From: Pseudoalteromonas ulvae UL12 | GTDB taxonomy: Bacteria; Pseudomonadota; Gammaproteobacteria; Enterobacterales; Alteromonadaceae | Reading direction: 5' to 3' | DNA: 64,000 nucleotides | NCBI RefSeq assembly: GCF_014925405.1 | Contig: NZ_AQHJ01000035.1 | Location: forward strand, 744,001-808,000 | In this document: one piece after another, positions 7,701-17,172 of the stretch | Position numbering within the stretch: the stretch's first letter is position 1 | How the letters are laid out: the number at the start of each line of letters is the position of its first letter | Program-made: the position numbers and the translations under genes | The notes under the pieces: generated by a model | Told to the model about the DNA's origin: nothing | Seen by the model: only the letters and a program-made list of their open reading frames with translations | The model's database searches: none

Positions 7701-10700
7701 CTAAATGTCATCTGATTTTATTTTGAAAATCATCGCGTACAAAACAGGCACTACGATTAGGGTTAAAATTGTCGCAAAACCTAATCCAAACATAATAGTG
7801 ACAGCCATGGATTTGAAAAACACATCAAATAATAACGGGATCATACCTAAAATAGTGGTAATGGCAGCCATTGCCACAGGACGTACCCGAGAGACGGCAG
7901 AATCAAAAATAGCATGATAAGGAGAGGCGCCTTGGCTGAGCTCTAGATTGATTTGATCAACTAGCACAATGCCATTTTTGATTAACATGCCAGATAAGCT
8001 CAGCAAGCCAAGTAACGCCATAAAGCTAAAAGGGCTTGCCGTAACAAATAAACCAGCGCTCACACCAATCATCGCAAGTGGCACAGTAGCCCAGATCACC
8101 AGTGGCTTTTTAACGCTATTAAATAATAAAACCGTAATCGCAAACATTGCGATATAGCCTAGCGGCAACGAACCAAAGATAGCTGTTTTTGCTTTGGAAG
8201 AAGACTCAAACTCGCCCCCCCATTCAAGTTGGTAACCATGAGGTAACTGTATGGCTTCAATTGGGCTTTTGATTCGCGCAAATAATTTTGCGGCCGTCTC
8301 ATTGCCGAGAATATCGTGATCGGCCATAACGGTAATGGTGCGCTTTCGGTCTCGGCGCATCACTAAACTGTCTTCAGAATGGGTTTCAAACCCATCAACA
8401 ATTTGACTAATTGGAATATACACCTGAAGGGCCGGGCTATAAATTTGCAAGTCATTCAAACTATCAACATGTAATCGTTCATTCGCCGGCGAGCGCGCGA
8501 TTATGGGTAAGGTTTGCGTGCCTTCACGATAAACACCGACCTGTTTTCCTGATAAGCTGGTCAGTAATAGCTGATCTAAATCTGCTTTGCTTATTCCTAA
8601 ACGGCGTGCTTTTTGTTCATTAAATTGTGGGCGGATCACTTTTGTGCGTGCGCGCCAGTCATCTTTGATATTCATAGCCCCCGCATCATTCGCTAACACA
8701 GCTTTAGCTTGAGCGGCTAATTCTCTGAGGATGATCGGATCGGGGCCAGAAAAGCGCGCTTCAATTTTAGCATCTGTTGATGGGCCAATTTCCATGCGTT
8801 TTAGCTTTACTTGCGCATCTAATAACTGCGCTTGGCTATAGGCCCTTAAGTCCGCTATCAGTGGTTCAAGTTGCTCGGCATGTTGAACGCGAATGATTAA
8901 TTGTGCATACGCCGAATACGATTTTTCTGGCGAGTAGGTCAGCATAAAGCGCGGTGCGCCTTGGCCGATAGTGCTCGTCACATCAACGACTTCTGGTTTA
9001 TCGAGCAAGTATCGTTCAATCTTAGTTACGTCAGCCTCTGTTTGACGAATATCAGAGCCTTGAAAACGCCAATAATCCAAATAAAACATAGGAGTATTCG
9101 ATGCCGGGAAAAAAGACTGTTTGATTTTTCCAAAGCCAACCACCGAAACAACTAAGGCGAGTAACATAACCAATAAGGTGGTTTTACGATAATGTAAACT
9201 CGTGTGTAACACACGTTTATAAATATCATAAATAAACCCTTGGTACGGATCTGCTGATTGTTGACTGGTTACTGTATCTCGAAATAATAAATGGGCGAAA
9301 AAAGGCGTTAATGTAATCGCTGTGAACCAGCTTAATAATAATGAAATTAGGAGCACACTAAACAGGCTACCGGCAAATTCGCCAGTTGCATCGGCACTTA
9401 AACCAATCGGGGCGAATGCCGTAATCGCAATTACCGTTGCACCGAGTAGTGGCCACTTTGTTTGCTCGACAATATCAACAGCGGCTTGCAGTCTAGTGCG
9501 TCCTTTTTGTATCCCAATTAAGATCCCTTCAGTGATGACTATCGCGTTATCGACCAACATACCGAGTGCGATGATTAAGGCGCCCAAAGAAATTCGCTGT
9601 AAGTCTATGGCAAATAATTTCATGAATATAAAAGTACCAAGGACTGTGATCAACAAAATCAGCCCAATCAACAAACCACTTTTCACACCCATAAAAACCA
9701 ATAAAACAATAATAACGATTGCGACCGCTTCGAGTAATGACACGATAAAATCATTGACTGACTGTTCGACCTCGACAGGTTGGTTATAGATAGTATGCAC
9801 GTCCATCCCATGGGGGCGTTGGTACTCTAATTGATTAAGGTGTTCCGCTAATCGTTGACCTACTTCGACCACATTGACACCGCTACTAAATGACACGCCG
9901 AGGACTAACGCTTGCTCCGCACCATAATGCATTCTATTGGTTGGCACTTCTGCATACCCTCTGCTAACGGTTGCAACATCGCCTAAATAAATCAGTTCAG
10001 ATGCGCCGGGGCTCGAGATAAGCAAGTTTTCTAACTCTTTGACATTCTTAAACTCTCCGGTGGGGTGTAAGCGAATCGATTCACTGCCTACTTTTATTTT
10101 CCCAGCATTAGAGACGGTGTTTTGGTTTTGTAATAGACTGAATATTTGGTTGGCAGAGATGCCTAAGTTAGCCAATTTATGGGTCGATATCTCGACCAAT
10201 ACTTGTGGTTGTTGTTCTCCAGCCATAACCACTTTGCCAACACCATCAACCAGTACTAATTCGCGGCGTAAATAGTCGGCATAGTCTCGTAATTCATCAT
10301 ACGAATAGCCATCACCTGTGATGGCAAACATCACACCGTAGACATCGCCAAAGTCATCCATCACTTTTGATGGCATAACACCTTGTGGCAGAGAGGGCGA
10401 TAAATCATTAATTTTACGTCTAAGCTCATCCCAAATTTGTCTGAGCTGCTCTTTACGGTATGTACTTTTCATCTCGACAGAGATCTGCGACATACCCGGT
10501 GACGAAATTGAAGTCACATAATCAACATAAGGAAGTTGCTGAATGACATTTTCAATAGGGTAGGTGACCTCTTCTTCAACCTGCTGCGGCGAAGCACCAG
10601 GGTAGGCGGTGATCACCATGGCTTTTTTTAAAGTAAATTCTGGATCTTCAAGTTGTCCTAATCCTAAATACGAGAAAGTCCCTCCTATTACTAACAGTAA

Positions 10701-10754
10701 TGTGAGCATCCATGAAATGACTGATTTCTCAATTGACAGTTTTGCAATGCTCAT
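7701..10754 (-). CDS. RND efflux pump inner-membrane permease
   Basis: A proton-driven resistance-nodulation-division transporter of 1017 residues. It begins MSIAKLSIEKSVISWMLTLL (TM1), then the porter loop motif EDPEFTLKKAMVITAYPGA. TM2-6 sit at about 335-480, with the proton-relay region LGMLVDNAIVITEGI carrying the essential acidic residues. A second periplasmic porter half and TM8-12 (GLLSLSGMLIKNGIVLVDQI) follow. Two starts compete: GTG at 10760, overlapping the adaptor stop, and ATG at 10754, chosen for family fit. It is the second gene after the adaptor. No outer-membrane TolC-like gene is linked, so it probably uses a TolC encoded elsewhere. Substrate unknown. Confidence 0.93.
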   Translation of the reverse strand: MSIAKLSIEKSVISWMLTLLLVIGGTFSYLGLGQLEDPEFTLKKAMVITAYPGASPQQVEEEVTYPIENVIQQLPYVDYVTSISSPGMSQISVEMKSTYRKEQLRQIWDELRRKINDLSPSLPQGVMPSKVMDDFGDVYGVMFAITGDGYSYDELRDYADYLRRELVLVDGVGKVVMAGEQQPQVLVEISTHKLANLGISANQIFSLLQNQNTVSNAGKIKVGSESIRLHPTGEFKNVKELENLLISSPGASELIYLGDVATVSRGYAEVPTNRMHYGAEQALVLGVSFSSGVNVVEVGQRLAEHLNQLEYQRPHGMDVHTIYNQPVEVEQSVNDFIVSLLEAVAIVIIVLLVFMGVKSGLLIGLILLITVLGTFIFMKLFAIDLQRISLGALIIALGMLVDNAIVITEGILIGIQKGRTRLQAAVDIVEQTKWPLLGATVIAITAFAPIGLSADATGEFAGSLFSVLLISLLLSWFTAITLTPFFAHLLFRDTVTSQQSADPYQGFIYDIYKRVLHTSLHYRKTTLLVMLLALVVSVVGFGKIKQSFFPASNTPMFYLDYWRFQGSDIRQTEADVTKIERYLLDKPEVVDVTSTIGQGAPRFMLTYSPEKSYSAYAQLIIRVQHAEQLEPLIADLRAYSQAQLLDAQVKLKRMEIGPSTDAKIEARFSGPDPIILRELAAQAKAVLANDAGAMNIKDDWRARTKVIRPQFNEQKARRLGISKADLDQLLLTSLSGKQVGVYREGTQTLPIIARSPANERLHVDSLNDLQIYSPALQVYIPISQIVDGFETHSEDSLVMRRDRKRTITVMADHDILGNETAAKLFARIKSPIEAIQLPHGYQLEWGGEFESSSKAKTAIFGSLPLGYIAMFAITVLLFNSVKKPLVIWATVPLAMIGVSAGLFVTASPFSFMALLGLLSLSGMLIKNGIVLVDQINLELSQGASPYHAIFDSAVSRVRPVAMAAITTILGMIPLLFDVFFKSMAVTIMFGLGFATILTLIVVPVLYAMIFKIKSDDI

Positions 10755-10756
10755 TC

Positions 10757-11842
10757 TCACAGCCCTTTTTCACGTTGCCATGGGCGCACTGTTTGATTTT
10801 CATTCAGAGAATGCACGCCAGCGCTGACAATGAAGTCGCCTAAATTTAATCCACCAGTGACTTCGATGCCATTGCGATGTAATTCAGCGGTTTGAACAAT
10901 CACCTTATTCACTTGGTTGCTAGTAGGATCATATCGCCAGATAGCATTTTCGACTTTTTTAGTGTTTGGGTTTACTTCTGAAAAGACAGCTTCAACAGGA
11001 ACCAAAAAATAAGCGTGTTGGCCTTTGGTAATTTTCGCTAAGTCGATATAGACATTACCCGTCATACCGGCCAATAAGTTAAAATCGTCTGGTACTGGCA
11101 ACGAAAATACGACCCGGTAAGTTAATGTATTTGGATCTGCTTGCGTGTCCCATTCTTTGACGGTGAGATCATAAGCTTGGTTTGGATAGCCATCAAAAAT
11201 CACTTTTGGTTGATAGTCTTGTGTTTTATCAACTCTGGCAACGACCTTTTCAGGCACTTGTATTGTGACATCCATTAGATCACGAGTTTCTAGCCGTAAT
11301 ATATTTTGCTTGGCCTGAATATTTTCATAATTTTTAACAAACACTTTGGCGATAGTGCCACTGAAAGGCGCTTTTAATTGCGAGTATTCGTAATCTGTTT
11401 GTGCTTTACGCAAAGCTGATTCGGCCACTTGTTTATTGGCCTTGGCTTGGTCATATTCCGATTGACTGGCAATCCCTTTAGCTAGTAAAGACGCGGTCCG
11501 GTCTAATTGTGAGACGGCTAGTTCATAACGAGCTTGTCTATCATCCACTTGCAATAAAAAGTCAGTAGGTTCTAGTTTTGCTAGTAGTTGACCTTTTTCG
11601 ACAGCTTGTCCTGCTAGAATAGGCAAGGTTGTTAGCTCTCCATTGACCCTAAATGCTAAATATGAGCCTTGATTTGCCTCCACTTCGGCTGGAAAGCTGC
11701 GCATCGTTTCTTGGTTTTGATTTTTAACTTCAAATAATTTAACAGGACGGATCAATGGGGCTGCGCTGGTGGTAGGCTCATCTTTGCACGCACTGATAAA
11801 AATGGTTAATAAAAGAAGTAGAAGCTGTTTTTTAATATGCAT
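10757..11842 (-). CDS. RND efflux periplasmic adaptor lipoprotein
   Basis: A 361-residue membrane-fusion protein that bridges the RND permease to an outer-membrane channel. The lipoprotein signal is clear: MHIKKQLLLLLLTIFISAC with the lipid-modified Cys19. The barrel-sandwich (lipoyl) halves are seen around AEVEANQGSYLAFRVNGEL and LKAPFSGTIAKVFVKNYE, split by a short alpha-hairpin (RQARYELAVSQLDRTASLL). A beta-barrel and membrane-proximal domain follow. The stop overlaps or abuts the permease start, so the two are co-translated. It is divergent from the LysR gene, the common arrangement for a pump under LysR control. Confidence 0.93.
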   Translation of the reverse strand: MHIKKQLLLLLLTIFISACKDEPTTSAAPLIRPVKLFEVKNQNQETMRSFPAEVEANQGSYLAFRVNGELTTLPILAGQAVEKGQLLAKLEPTDFLLQVDDRQARYELAVSQLDRTASLLAKGIASQSEYDQAKANKQVAESALRKAQTDYEYSQLKAPFSGTIAKVFVKNYENIQAKQNILRLETRDLMDVTIQVPEKVVARVDKTQDYQPKVIFDGYPNQAYDLTVKEWDTQADPNTLTYRVVFSLPVPDDFNLLAGMTGNVYIDLAKITKGQHAYFLVPVEAVFSEVNPNTKKVENAIWRYDPTSNQVNKVIVQTAELHRNGIEVTGGLNLGDFIVSAGVHSLNENQTVRPWQREKGL

Positions 11843-11883
11843 TTTCGTTGCCTTGGAGCAAGTAGGTCGGACAGTGTAATGAC

Positions 11884-11912
11884 AACTATAGGTTTTTATT
11901 TCACTTATAGTT
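11884..11912. promoter_or_regulatory. Inverted repeat in the LysR/RND divergent promoter
   Basis: AACTATA (11884-11890) and TATAGTT (11906-11912) form a 7-bp inverted repeat separated by 15 nt. LysR regulators usually bind such interrupted dyads in the divergent gap next to their own gene. Assigned by position and symmetry only. Confidence 0.45.
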
Positions 11913-11988
11913 AATTTAGCGGCAATAGTAGTGTGAAAAGGTGTAAAATTAAATTTATATAAAATTATAATCTGTATAAGTATTATTT

Positions 11989-12876
11989 ATGACGTTAGAG
12001 CAAATTAAGATCCTCGCAGCTGTCGTTGATTATGGCAGTGTTAAAAAGGCCGCCGAGATATTACACAAAACACAACCTGCACTGAGTATGTCTATTCAAA
12101 AGCTAGAAAACGAACTGGGTTTTTTATTGTTAGACCGCAGTCAGTATCGGCTTTGCCTAACAGAGCATGGTGCTTTGTTTTTTCGCCAAGCTCGATCATT
12201 ATTAAATGATGCTAATCAGTTACGAGTATTAGGTAAGCGCTTAGCACAAGGTTATGAAGCCAAATATCGTATTTGTTATGACGAAGGCTGTGTTGATGCC
12301 AATATCGATCAATGTTTGACGCAGTTATTTAATCAGTATCCTTCGACAGAGTTTTTGATCAATAGCGGCAGTCGATTTAATGCCATTAATCAGGTTAAAC
12401 AGCAATCTGTCGAGCTTGGAATTGGCCCTTGGTTTCATATTTTTCAAGCAACAGGCCAATACGATAGTTTTGCTATTGGTCAATTAGAGCTGGTTATTGT
12501 TGCTGCACCGAGTTTGTTTGTACAGGGGCTCGTGACTCATTCTCGTGATTTGGCACAATATTGTTCCTTGAGTTTGAAAGAGAGTAACTTTGAATTTGAC
12601 AGTGAGCACCTCAACATTGTCGAAGGCTCTCAGTTAATCAAAACAGATGATCTGGCAATGTTGACTCGATTAGTAGTTGCCGGTGCAGGTTGGGCGATGA
12701 TGAGCCGAAAAGCCTGCCAACATTTACTTGATTCGGGCGTTTTATTTGAAGTGTTACTCGATGATTATGATGACGCTATCTGTGTTGAGATCCGTGTGTT
12801 TCGTAATAAAAATCGCGAACACGGTGCGGTGGCAACATCGCTTTGGCAGTTATTGCAAAATTTACATGCGCAATGA
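11989..12876 (+). CDS. LysR-family transcriptional regulator
   Basis: A 295-residue LysR regulator. The winged helix-turn-helix occupies residues 1-60 (VDYGSVKKAAEILHKTQPALSM, then IQKLENELGFLLLDR), followed by the linker helix and a two-lobed effector domain (LysR substrate-binding fold, to about 290). The ATG at 11989 is the only start that keeps the DNA-binding domain intact. It is transcribed away from the RND pump with a 146-nt shared promoter region holding a dyad, so it most likely controls the pump and itself. The inducer is unknown. Confidence 0.9.
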   Translation: MTLEQIKILAAVVDYGSVKKAAEILHKTQPALSMSIQKLENELGFLLLDRSQYRLCLTEHGALFFRQARSLLNDANQLRVLGKRLAQGYEAKYRICYDEGCVDANIDQCLTQLFNQYPSTEFLINSGSRFNAINQVKQQSVELGIGPWFHIFQATGQYDSFAIGQLELVIVAAPSLFVQGLVTHSRDLAQYCSLSLKESNFEFDSEHLNIVEGSQLIKTDDLAMLTRLVVAGAGWAMMSRKACQHLLDSGVLFEVLLDDYDDAICVEIRVFRNKNREHGAVATSLWQLLQNLHAQ

Positions 12877-13143
12877 TTGTATTTAAGCCAAATCCTTTAA
12901 GTACAAAAGTTATTAATTGGCTAATTGTTAACTTACTGTTTATTGGATGATTTAATAGGGACACAATCAGTTTTCGGCTTCTTTATTATTTTAAGCTACT
13001 TAATTGATTGAAAAAATAAGAATTGATAACTTGTTTTATAAGAGCATTTAGTCGCATAATGTCCCAAATTAATAAATAGTTTATATTACATTTTTATTAC
13101 AAGTAATTAAGCGTAATCAACAAAACATCTGCGAGTATTTTTT

Positions 13144-14268
13144 TTGAAGTATTTATTTGCTGTAAGTTGTTTGCTTTTAATGTCTACACATTTTTGTCAA
13201 GCCAACGTGGTTTGGGATAAGGAAATCAATCAGTTTAGGACATCTGTAGCAGTAGAGCTGAACGATAACTTATACAACACAACAATTCAGCCACGCCAAT
13301 CAACGTTATTGAGCGCTCAGGCACAGTTAAACACGTTAAGACTTTTTGATGGGTATGGTCTGTATCTGCCTGCTTCGATATCAAGCCGACAAGTCAGTTA
13401 TGACAGTGAGTTAAATAATAACGATGTGGTGTTTGAGCCTCAGTTACATGTATTTTTGAGTGAGAGCACAGAGATAGATTTCATCATTCGACACCATGAT
13501 GTACTAAAAATCAATGGCGATTCACAAGCTGAATTTTTAACTAGTCGTTTCTTAGATGAAACATTTAATAGTGCCCAACTGTCATTATCGTTAGGACGAG
13601 CACAGCAACTTCAGTTTTTGAATTTTGATCTGGGTCAGAGTACTCGAAAGCAAACTCAATCAAATGGAATTTTCACTGATATTCAAACAAATTATATCAA
13701 TAGCCTTTATGGTCACCAATTGACAGAAGATACAGATTGGTTACTTCATGGAACTTATCAAAACGAACAACGTTTAGCACTCAATAGCATGCTTTATGAA
13801 ATGGGGCTTGGTTTTAAGACCGATTTTGGCAGTACTCACCAATTTAAACTTGTGACAGGCTGGTTCGAGCGAAGCGGTGATTCCAAGAGCAAAGGTTTTT
13901 ATTGGCAATTAGAAGACAATTGGTTAATCAATGAACTTCATCAATTGCGCTTTTTAACGTCACAGCGCTCCGAGGTTGCGACGTCTGTAAAGGCTTTGAC
14001 ACAGCTGAGGACACGCGCGGAAGTCTTCTATCAATTAGCGATCAGCCAGCAGCATAGTTTAAATGCGACAATCAATTATCAAACAATCGAGTTAGATAAC
14101 ACATCGAGAATGAACCGTTCTTGGCAGTGGCAGCTTCGCTGGCAATGGCAAATATTGCAAGATATCATTGCTAAGTTATCATTTAATCAACTGAAAACTA
14201 AAGATAATTACCTACTTGCCGACAAAGTACAAAATAGATGGGATCTCAATTTGGAGTATGTATGGTGA
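13144..14268 (+). CDS. Outer-membrane beta-barrel protein of an exopolysaccharide export cluster
   Basis: A 374-residue protein with signal peptide MKYLFAVSCLLLMSTHFCQA and then alternating amphipathic beta-strand sequence ending in an aromatic residue (LNLEYVW), as expected for an outer-membrane barrel. The start is a TTG at 13144; the signal peptide supports it, while the internal ATG at 13180 would cut the peptide. It overlaps the short OPX gene by 7 nt. By analogy with VpsM in Vibrio cholerae and Wzp proteins in Myxococcus, which pair barrel proteins with short OPX proteins, it may form the outer-membrane pore. The strand count was not verified. Confidence 0.7.
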   Translation: MKYLFAVSCLLLMSTHFCQANVVWDKEINQFRTSVAVELNDNLYNTTIQPRQSTLLSAQAQLNTLRLFDGYGLYLPASISSRQVSYDSELNNNDVVFEPQLHVFLSESTEIDFIIRHHDVLKINGDSQAEFLTSRFLDETFNSAQLSLSLGRAQQLQFLNFDLGQSTRKQTQSNGIFTDIQTNYINSLYGHQLTEDTDWLLHGTYQNEQRLALNSMLYEMGLGFKTDFGSTHQFKLVTGWFERSGDSKSKGFYWQLEDNWLINELHQLRFLTSQRSEVATSVKALTQLRTRAEVFYQLAISQQHSLNATINYQTIELDNTSRMNRSWQWQLRWQWQILQDIIAKLSFNQLKTKDNYLLADKVQNRWDLNLEYVW

Positions 14269-14789
14269 ATTACACAAATGTCATCCTAATAATATTTGTT
14301 CTATTAATCGGACACGTTGCAGCGTCAGAGTTTAATCAGGCTTATCAGCTCGGGGCGGGTGATTCAGTTAACATCACTGTTTATCAAGAATCAGACTTAG
14401 CTTTTTCTGGTCAAATTAGTCAGCAAGGGAAAGTTGATTTTCCTTTGTTAGGGAGTATTCAGTTATCTGGGTTTACTCAACAGCAAGCCAAATCACATAT
14501 CGAAGCACTGTTAAAAGATGGTTATCTTGTGTCACCAAGTGTATCAATCAGAGTATCAAGCTATCGGCCATTTTTCATCTATGGCGAAGTGCGCAACCCG
14601 GGGAGTTACACCTATCAACCTGATATTACTTTAGAGCAAGTCATCGCTTTATCTGGTGGGCTGAAAGATCGGGCGTCTCGTACACAATGGCAAATTCAAC
14701 GAGGACAACAAAAAGCGACATTTTTAGCTCAGGCTGACACTATTATTTTACCAGGAGATGTGATCAAAATTGAGAAGAGCTTTTTTTAA
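14262..14789 (+). CDS. Short polysaccharide export (OPX/Wza-like) protein
   Basis: A 175-residue periplasmic polysaccharide export protein. A Sec signal peptide (MVNYTNVILIIFVLLIGHVAA) is followed by the Poly_export domain (YQLGAGDSVNITVYQESDL, GKVDFPLLGSIQLSGFT) and one SLBB-like domain (IYGEVRNPGSYTYQPDITLE). It lacks the lipobox cysteine and the C-terminal amphipathic helix that lets E. coli Wza (about 380 residues) span the outer membrane, so it should need a partner barrel, plausibly the preceding gene. The ATG at 14262 has GGAG 6 nt upstream and lies in an overlap with the barrel stop. Confidence 0.85.
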   Translation: MVNYTNVILIIFVLLIGHVAASEFNQAYQLGAGDSVNITVYQESDLAFSGQISQQGKVDFPLLGSIQLSGFTQQQAKSHIEALLKDGYLVSPSVSIRVSSYRPFFIYGEVRNPGSYTYQPDITLEQVIALSGGLKDRASRTQWQIQRGQQKATFLAQADTIILPGDVIKIEKSFF

Positions 14790-14792
14790 TCG

Positions 14793-16862
14793 ATGACTCA
14801 GGTAACCGGGACATTTAAACCAAGTGAAGAAGAGATTGATTTAGCTGATCTCATCTCTTTATTTTGGATTAAAAAATGGTTTATTTTACTTGTAACTAGC
14901 ATGGTCTTTGCTATTGGGCTTAGCATTGTTGATCGCATGCCCAATATTTATAAAGCGACCACCACAGTGATGGTAAAGGGCACAAAAGGCAGCAACCCTC
15001 TGCAGTCACTTGTACCCGGCATGGCTTCGAGCAGTGACGATCTTGATACAACGATAAAATTACTAAAATCTGCTCAATTTGCAGAATCTATTGTTGAATC
15101 ATTAGTCGTCCCCACGGAACTGCACCAATTTGCGTCTCATTTAAAGTGGGACAGCGATGATTTATTAAACCACTTATCTATTCAGGTGGTCACTAAAACC
15201 AACTTGCTCGAAATCAGTTTTGAAAGTCAGGACGCAGCGTTTACAGCGACGGTTGCCAATCAAGTGGCGCAAACTTTCATGCAATATCAGACCCAGTTAA
15301 TGCAGCCCCACACTGAAAAAAACGATGACTGGATTAACAGTAAAATACAAGCTGTGAAAGATGCACTTTTGGTTGAAGAAACTAAATTAAATCAATTTCG
15401 CCAGTCACACAATGTGATTGATATCAGCAGCAGTGTCGCCATAGCAAAACAAGAAATTGCGTTACTCTATCGGGAGATCCGTGAACTTAATACTCAGCGT
15501 GACATGCTTGAGCGCTTTGAAACTAAGGTTGCTGTGATCAATGATGATTTGGAGCAATTGTTATTAATCAATGAAGTGGCTAACTCCCCACTGATTAAAG
15601 AACTGATTCAACAACAAGCGCTGCAGCGTGCGCAATTATCACAAATCAAATTGCGTTATTTAGAAAAACACCCTGTTTACAAGTCAATGGCTTTAAAAAT
15701 CAGTGAAACAGATAAACAGCTTGAGATAGAGGTGAATGCTTTTATTGAAGCCATGGCTAAGAATAAAGTCGACTTAGCGCTGCAAATTACCGAATTAGAA
15801 GAAAAGCAGCGTGATGCAAACGCTGAGCTTGAATCGGCGATTATGCAAGAGCAAGCATTTAAGAAATTACAGCGCACAGTGGATGCGAATTTAAAACTAT
15901 TAGAATCCTTAAGCTCAAAACAGAAGGAAACGGAATTATTAAAAGATATTAATGATTCAACAGATATCATCGTTATCGATCCCGCGATGATACCTTCGTC
16001 TCCAATTAAACCAAAAAAAGCGCTTATTGCAGCCATTTCGTTAGTGATGGGCATGGTATTGTCAATTATCTTGGTGATAGTGATCCATTTTTTTGCCGAT
16101 GCCCAGCGTCGTTACCGTCAAATTGCGCACCACTATGGTTATAAAGTGTTAGGCGAACTGCCAAAAATTCGTAATAAAAATAAAGACAAAAGTCAGCCAA
16201 TCTTAATAGGAACAGGCAAACAGTTTGAAATTTATCAAGAGTCAATTCGCTCAATTCGAACAAAAATCTCATTAGATAAAGAACTTGGCGATCAAAAAAT
16301 TATTGCCGTGACTTCCCTTACGCCGAACGAAGGTAAATCATCGACGTGTTTACAATTAGCCAAGTCATTTTCTGAATTAGAAAACGTTATTATTATTGAT
16401 GCAGATTTACGCGATCCATCCATTGCGGTTGCTCTTGGCGAGTCTCGGCATCGACCCGGTTTGACGAATCTGTTGGCTAAAACGCATAACTTTGAGCAAT
16501 GTACCTTTCATAATGAACAAATCAATGCCGACGTACTGCCGTCGGGATTAAGGCCAATGAACCCATTGTTATTTTTATCTATGAAACGATTCGAAAACTT
16601 GCTGACTGCCTTACAAAAAAAGTATGACCGGATTATTTTGGAGTGTCCGCCCATTTTGTCGGTAAGTGATGCGCTAATGGTTAGCAAGCATGTAGGGGGG
16701 TTAACGCTGGTTGTAGATGTACAAAAAACATCTTTAGCTAAATTTAATCACGATATTGAATTACTCACTCAATCAGAGACCACCGTTTCGGGTGTGATCC
16801 TTAATCGAATCAAGTACGATAATCAGAACTACTATTATGGCTCGACAAAAAGAAGAACGTAA
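14793..16862 (+). CDS. Wzc-like polysaccharide co-polymerase / tyrosine autokinase
   Basis: A 689-residue inner-membrane protein controlling polysaccharide chain length and export. The Wzz domain starts near residue 15, with TM1 (WFILLVTSMVFAIGLSIV). A long periplasmic coiled coil with the GNVR-like region follows (about 170-380), then TM2 (ALIAAISLVMGMVLSIILVI) and a cytoplasmic BY-kinase. The kinase carries Walker A TPNEGKSSTCLQLAKSF, Walker A' VIIDADLRDPS and a Walker B-like IILECPPIL. The C-terminal tail has four tyrosines (YDNQNYYY), the autophosphorylation cluster. It follows the OPX gene by 3 nt. No glycosyltransferase, polymerase or phosphatase gene is linked. Confidence 0.93.
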   Translation: MTQVTGTFKPSEEEIDLADLISLFWIKKWFILLVTSMVFAIGLSIVDRMPNIYKATTTVMVKGTKGSNPLQSLVPGMASSSDDLDTTIKLLKSAQFAESIVESLVVPTELHQFASHLKWDSDDLLNHLSIQVVTKTNLLEISFESQDAAFTATVANQVAQTFMQYQTQLMQPHTEKNDDWINSKIQAVKDALLVEETKLNQFRQSHNVIDISSSVAIAKQEIALLYREIRELNTQRDMLERFETKVAVINDDLEQLLLINEVANSPLIKELIQQQALQRAQLSQIKLRYLEKHPVYKSMALKISETDKQLEIEVNAFIEAMAKNKVDLALQITELEEKQRDANAELESAIMQEQAFKKLQRTVDANLKLLESLSSKQKETELLKDINDSTDIIVIDPAMIPSSPIKPKKALIAAISLVMGMVLSIILVIVIHFFADAQRRYRQIAHHYGYKVLGELPKIRNKNKDKSQPILIGTGKQFEIYQESIRSIRTKISLDKELGDQKIIAVTSLTPNEGKSSTCLQLAKSFSELENVIIIDADLRDPSIAVALGESRHRPGLTNLLAKTHNFEQCTFHNEQINADVLPSGLRPMNPLLFLSMKRFENLLTALQKKYDRIILECPPILSVSDALMVSKHVGGLTLVVDVQKTSLAKFNHDIELLTQSETTVSGVILNRIKYDNQNYYYGSTKRRT

Positions 16863-17172
16863 TGAGTTGGAATCTAAACAAGCGCACATTTGGACAGTGG
16901 TTGGCGCTGTACCAGCGGGCACTGTTGCGAGTTATGGTCAGGTCGCGAAATTAGCCGGTTTACCCGGATATGCACGTTTTGTTGGACGTTGTTTAAAAGA
17001 TCTGCCGGAAGGCTCTACATTACCTTGGTATCGAATAATCAACAGCCAAGGAAAGATTAGCTTTGCAAAAGATTCCGAAAAGTATCTTAAACAGCTCAAT
17101 TGTTTACAAAAAGAGGGGATTATTTTTCGTAACGATAGAGTCGACTTAAAAAAATATCAGTGGAAGGTGTAA
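16837..17172 (+). CDS. Alkyltransferase-like (ATL/MGMT-family) protein
   Basis: A 111-residue protein with the O6-alkylguanine DNA methyltransferase fold (VGAVPAGTVASYGQVAKLAG, then LPEGSTLPWYRIINSQGKIS). In true MGMT the motif is PCHR with a reactive cysteine; here it is PWYR. It should therefore be a non-catalytic alkyl-lesion binder of the ATL/YbaZ type that flags damage for nucleotide excision repair (family knowledge). The gene overlaps the Wzc-like gene by 26 nt in another frame, an unusual junction of a DNA-repair gene with a polysaccharide kinase. No alternative downstream ATG preserves the domain. Confidence 0.9.
   Translation: MARQKEERNELESKQAHIWTVVGAVPAGTVASYGQVAKLAGLPGYARFVGRCLKDLPEGSTLPWYRIINSQGKISFAKDSEKYLKQLNCLQKEGIIFRNDRVDLKKYQWKV

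Noticed and set aside
9322..9789. A 155-codon plus-strand frame opposite the RND permease
   Set aside because: Antisense shadow of the membrane segments of the pump; no ribosome site or domain.
15677..16054. A 125-codon minus-strand frame inside the Wzc-like gene
   Set aside because: Shadow of the coiled-coil/TM2 region, Ser/Phe-rich as expected from reverse reading.
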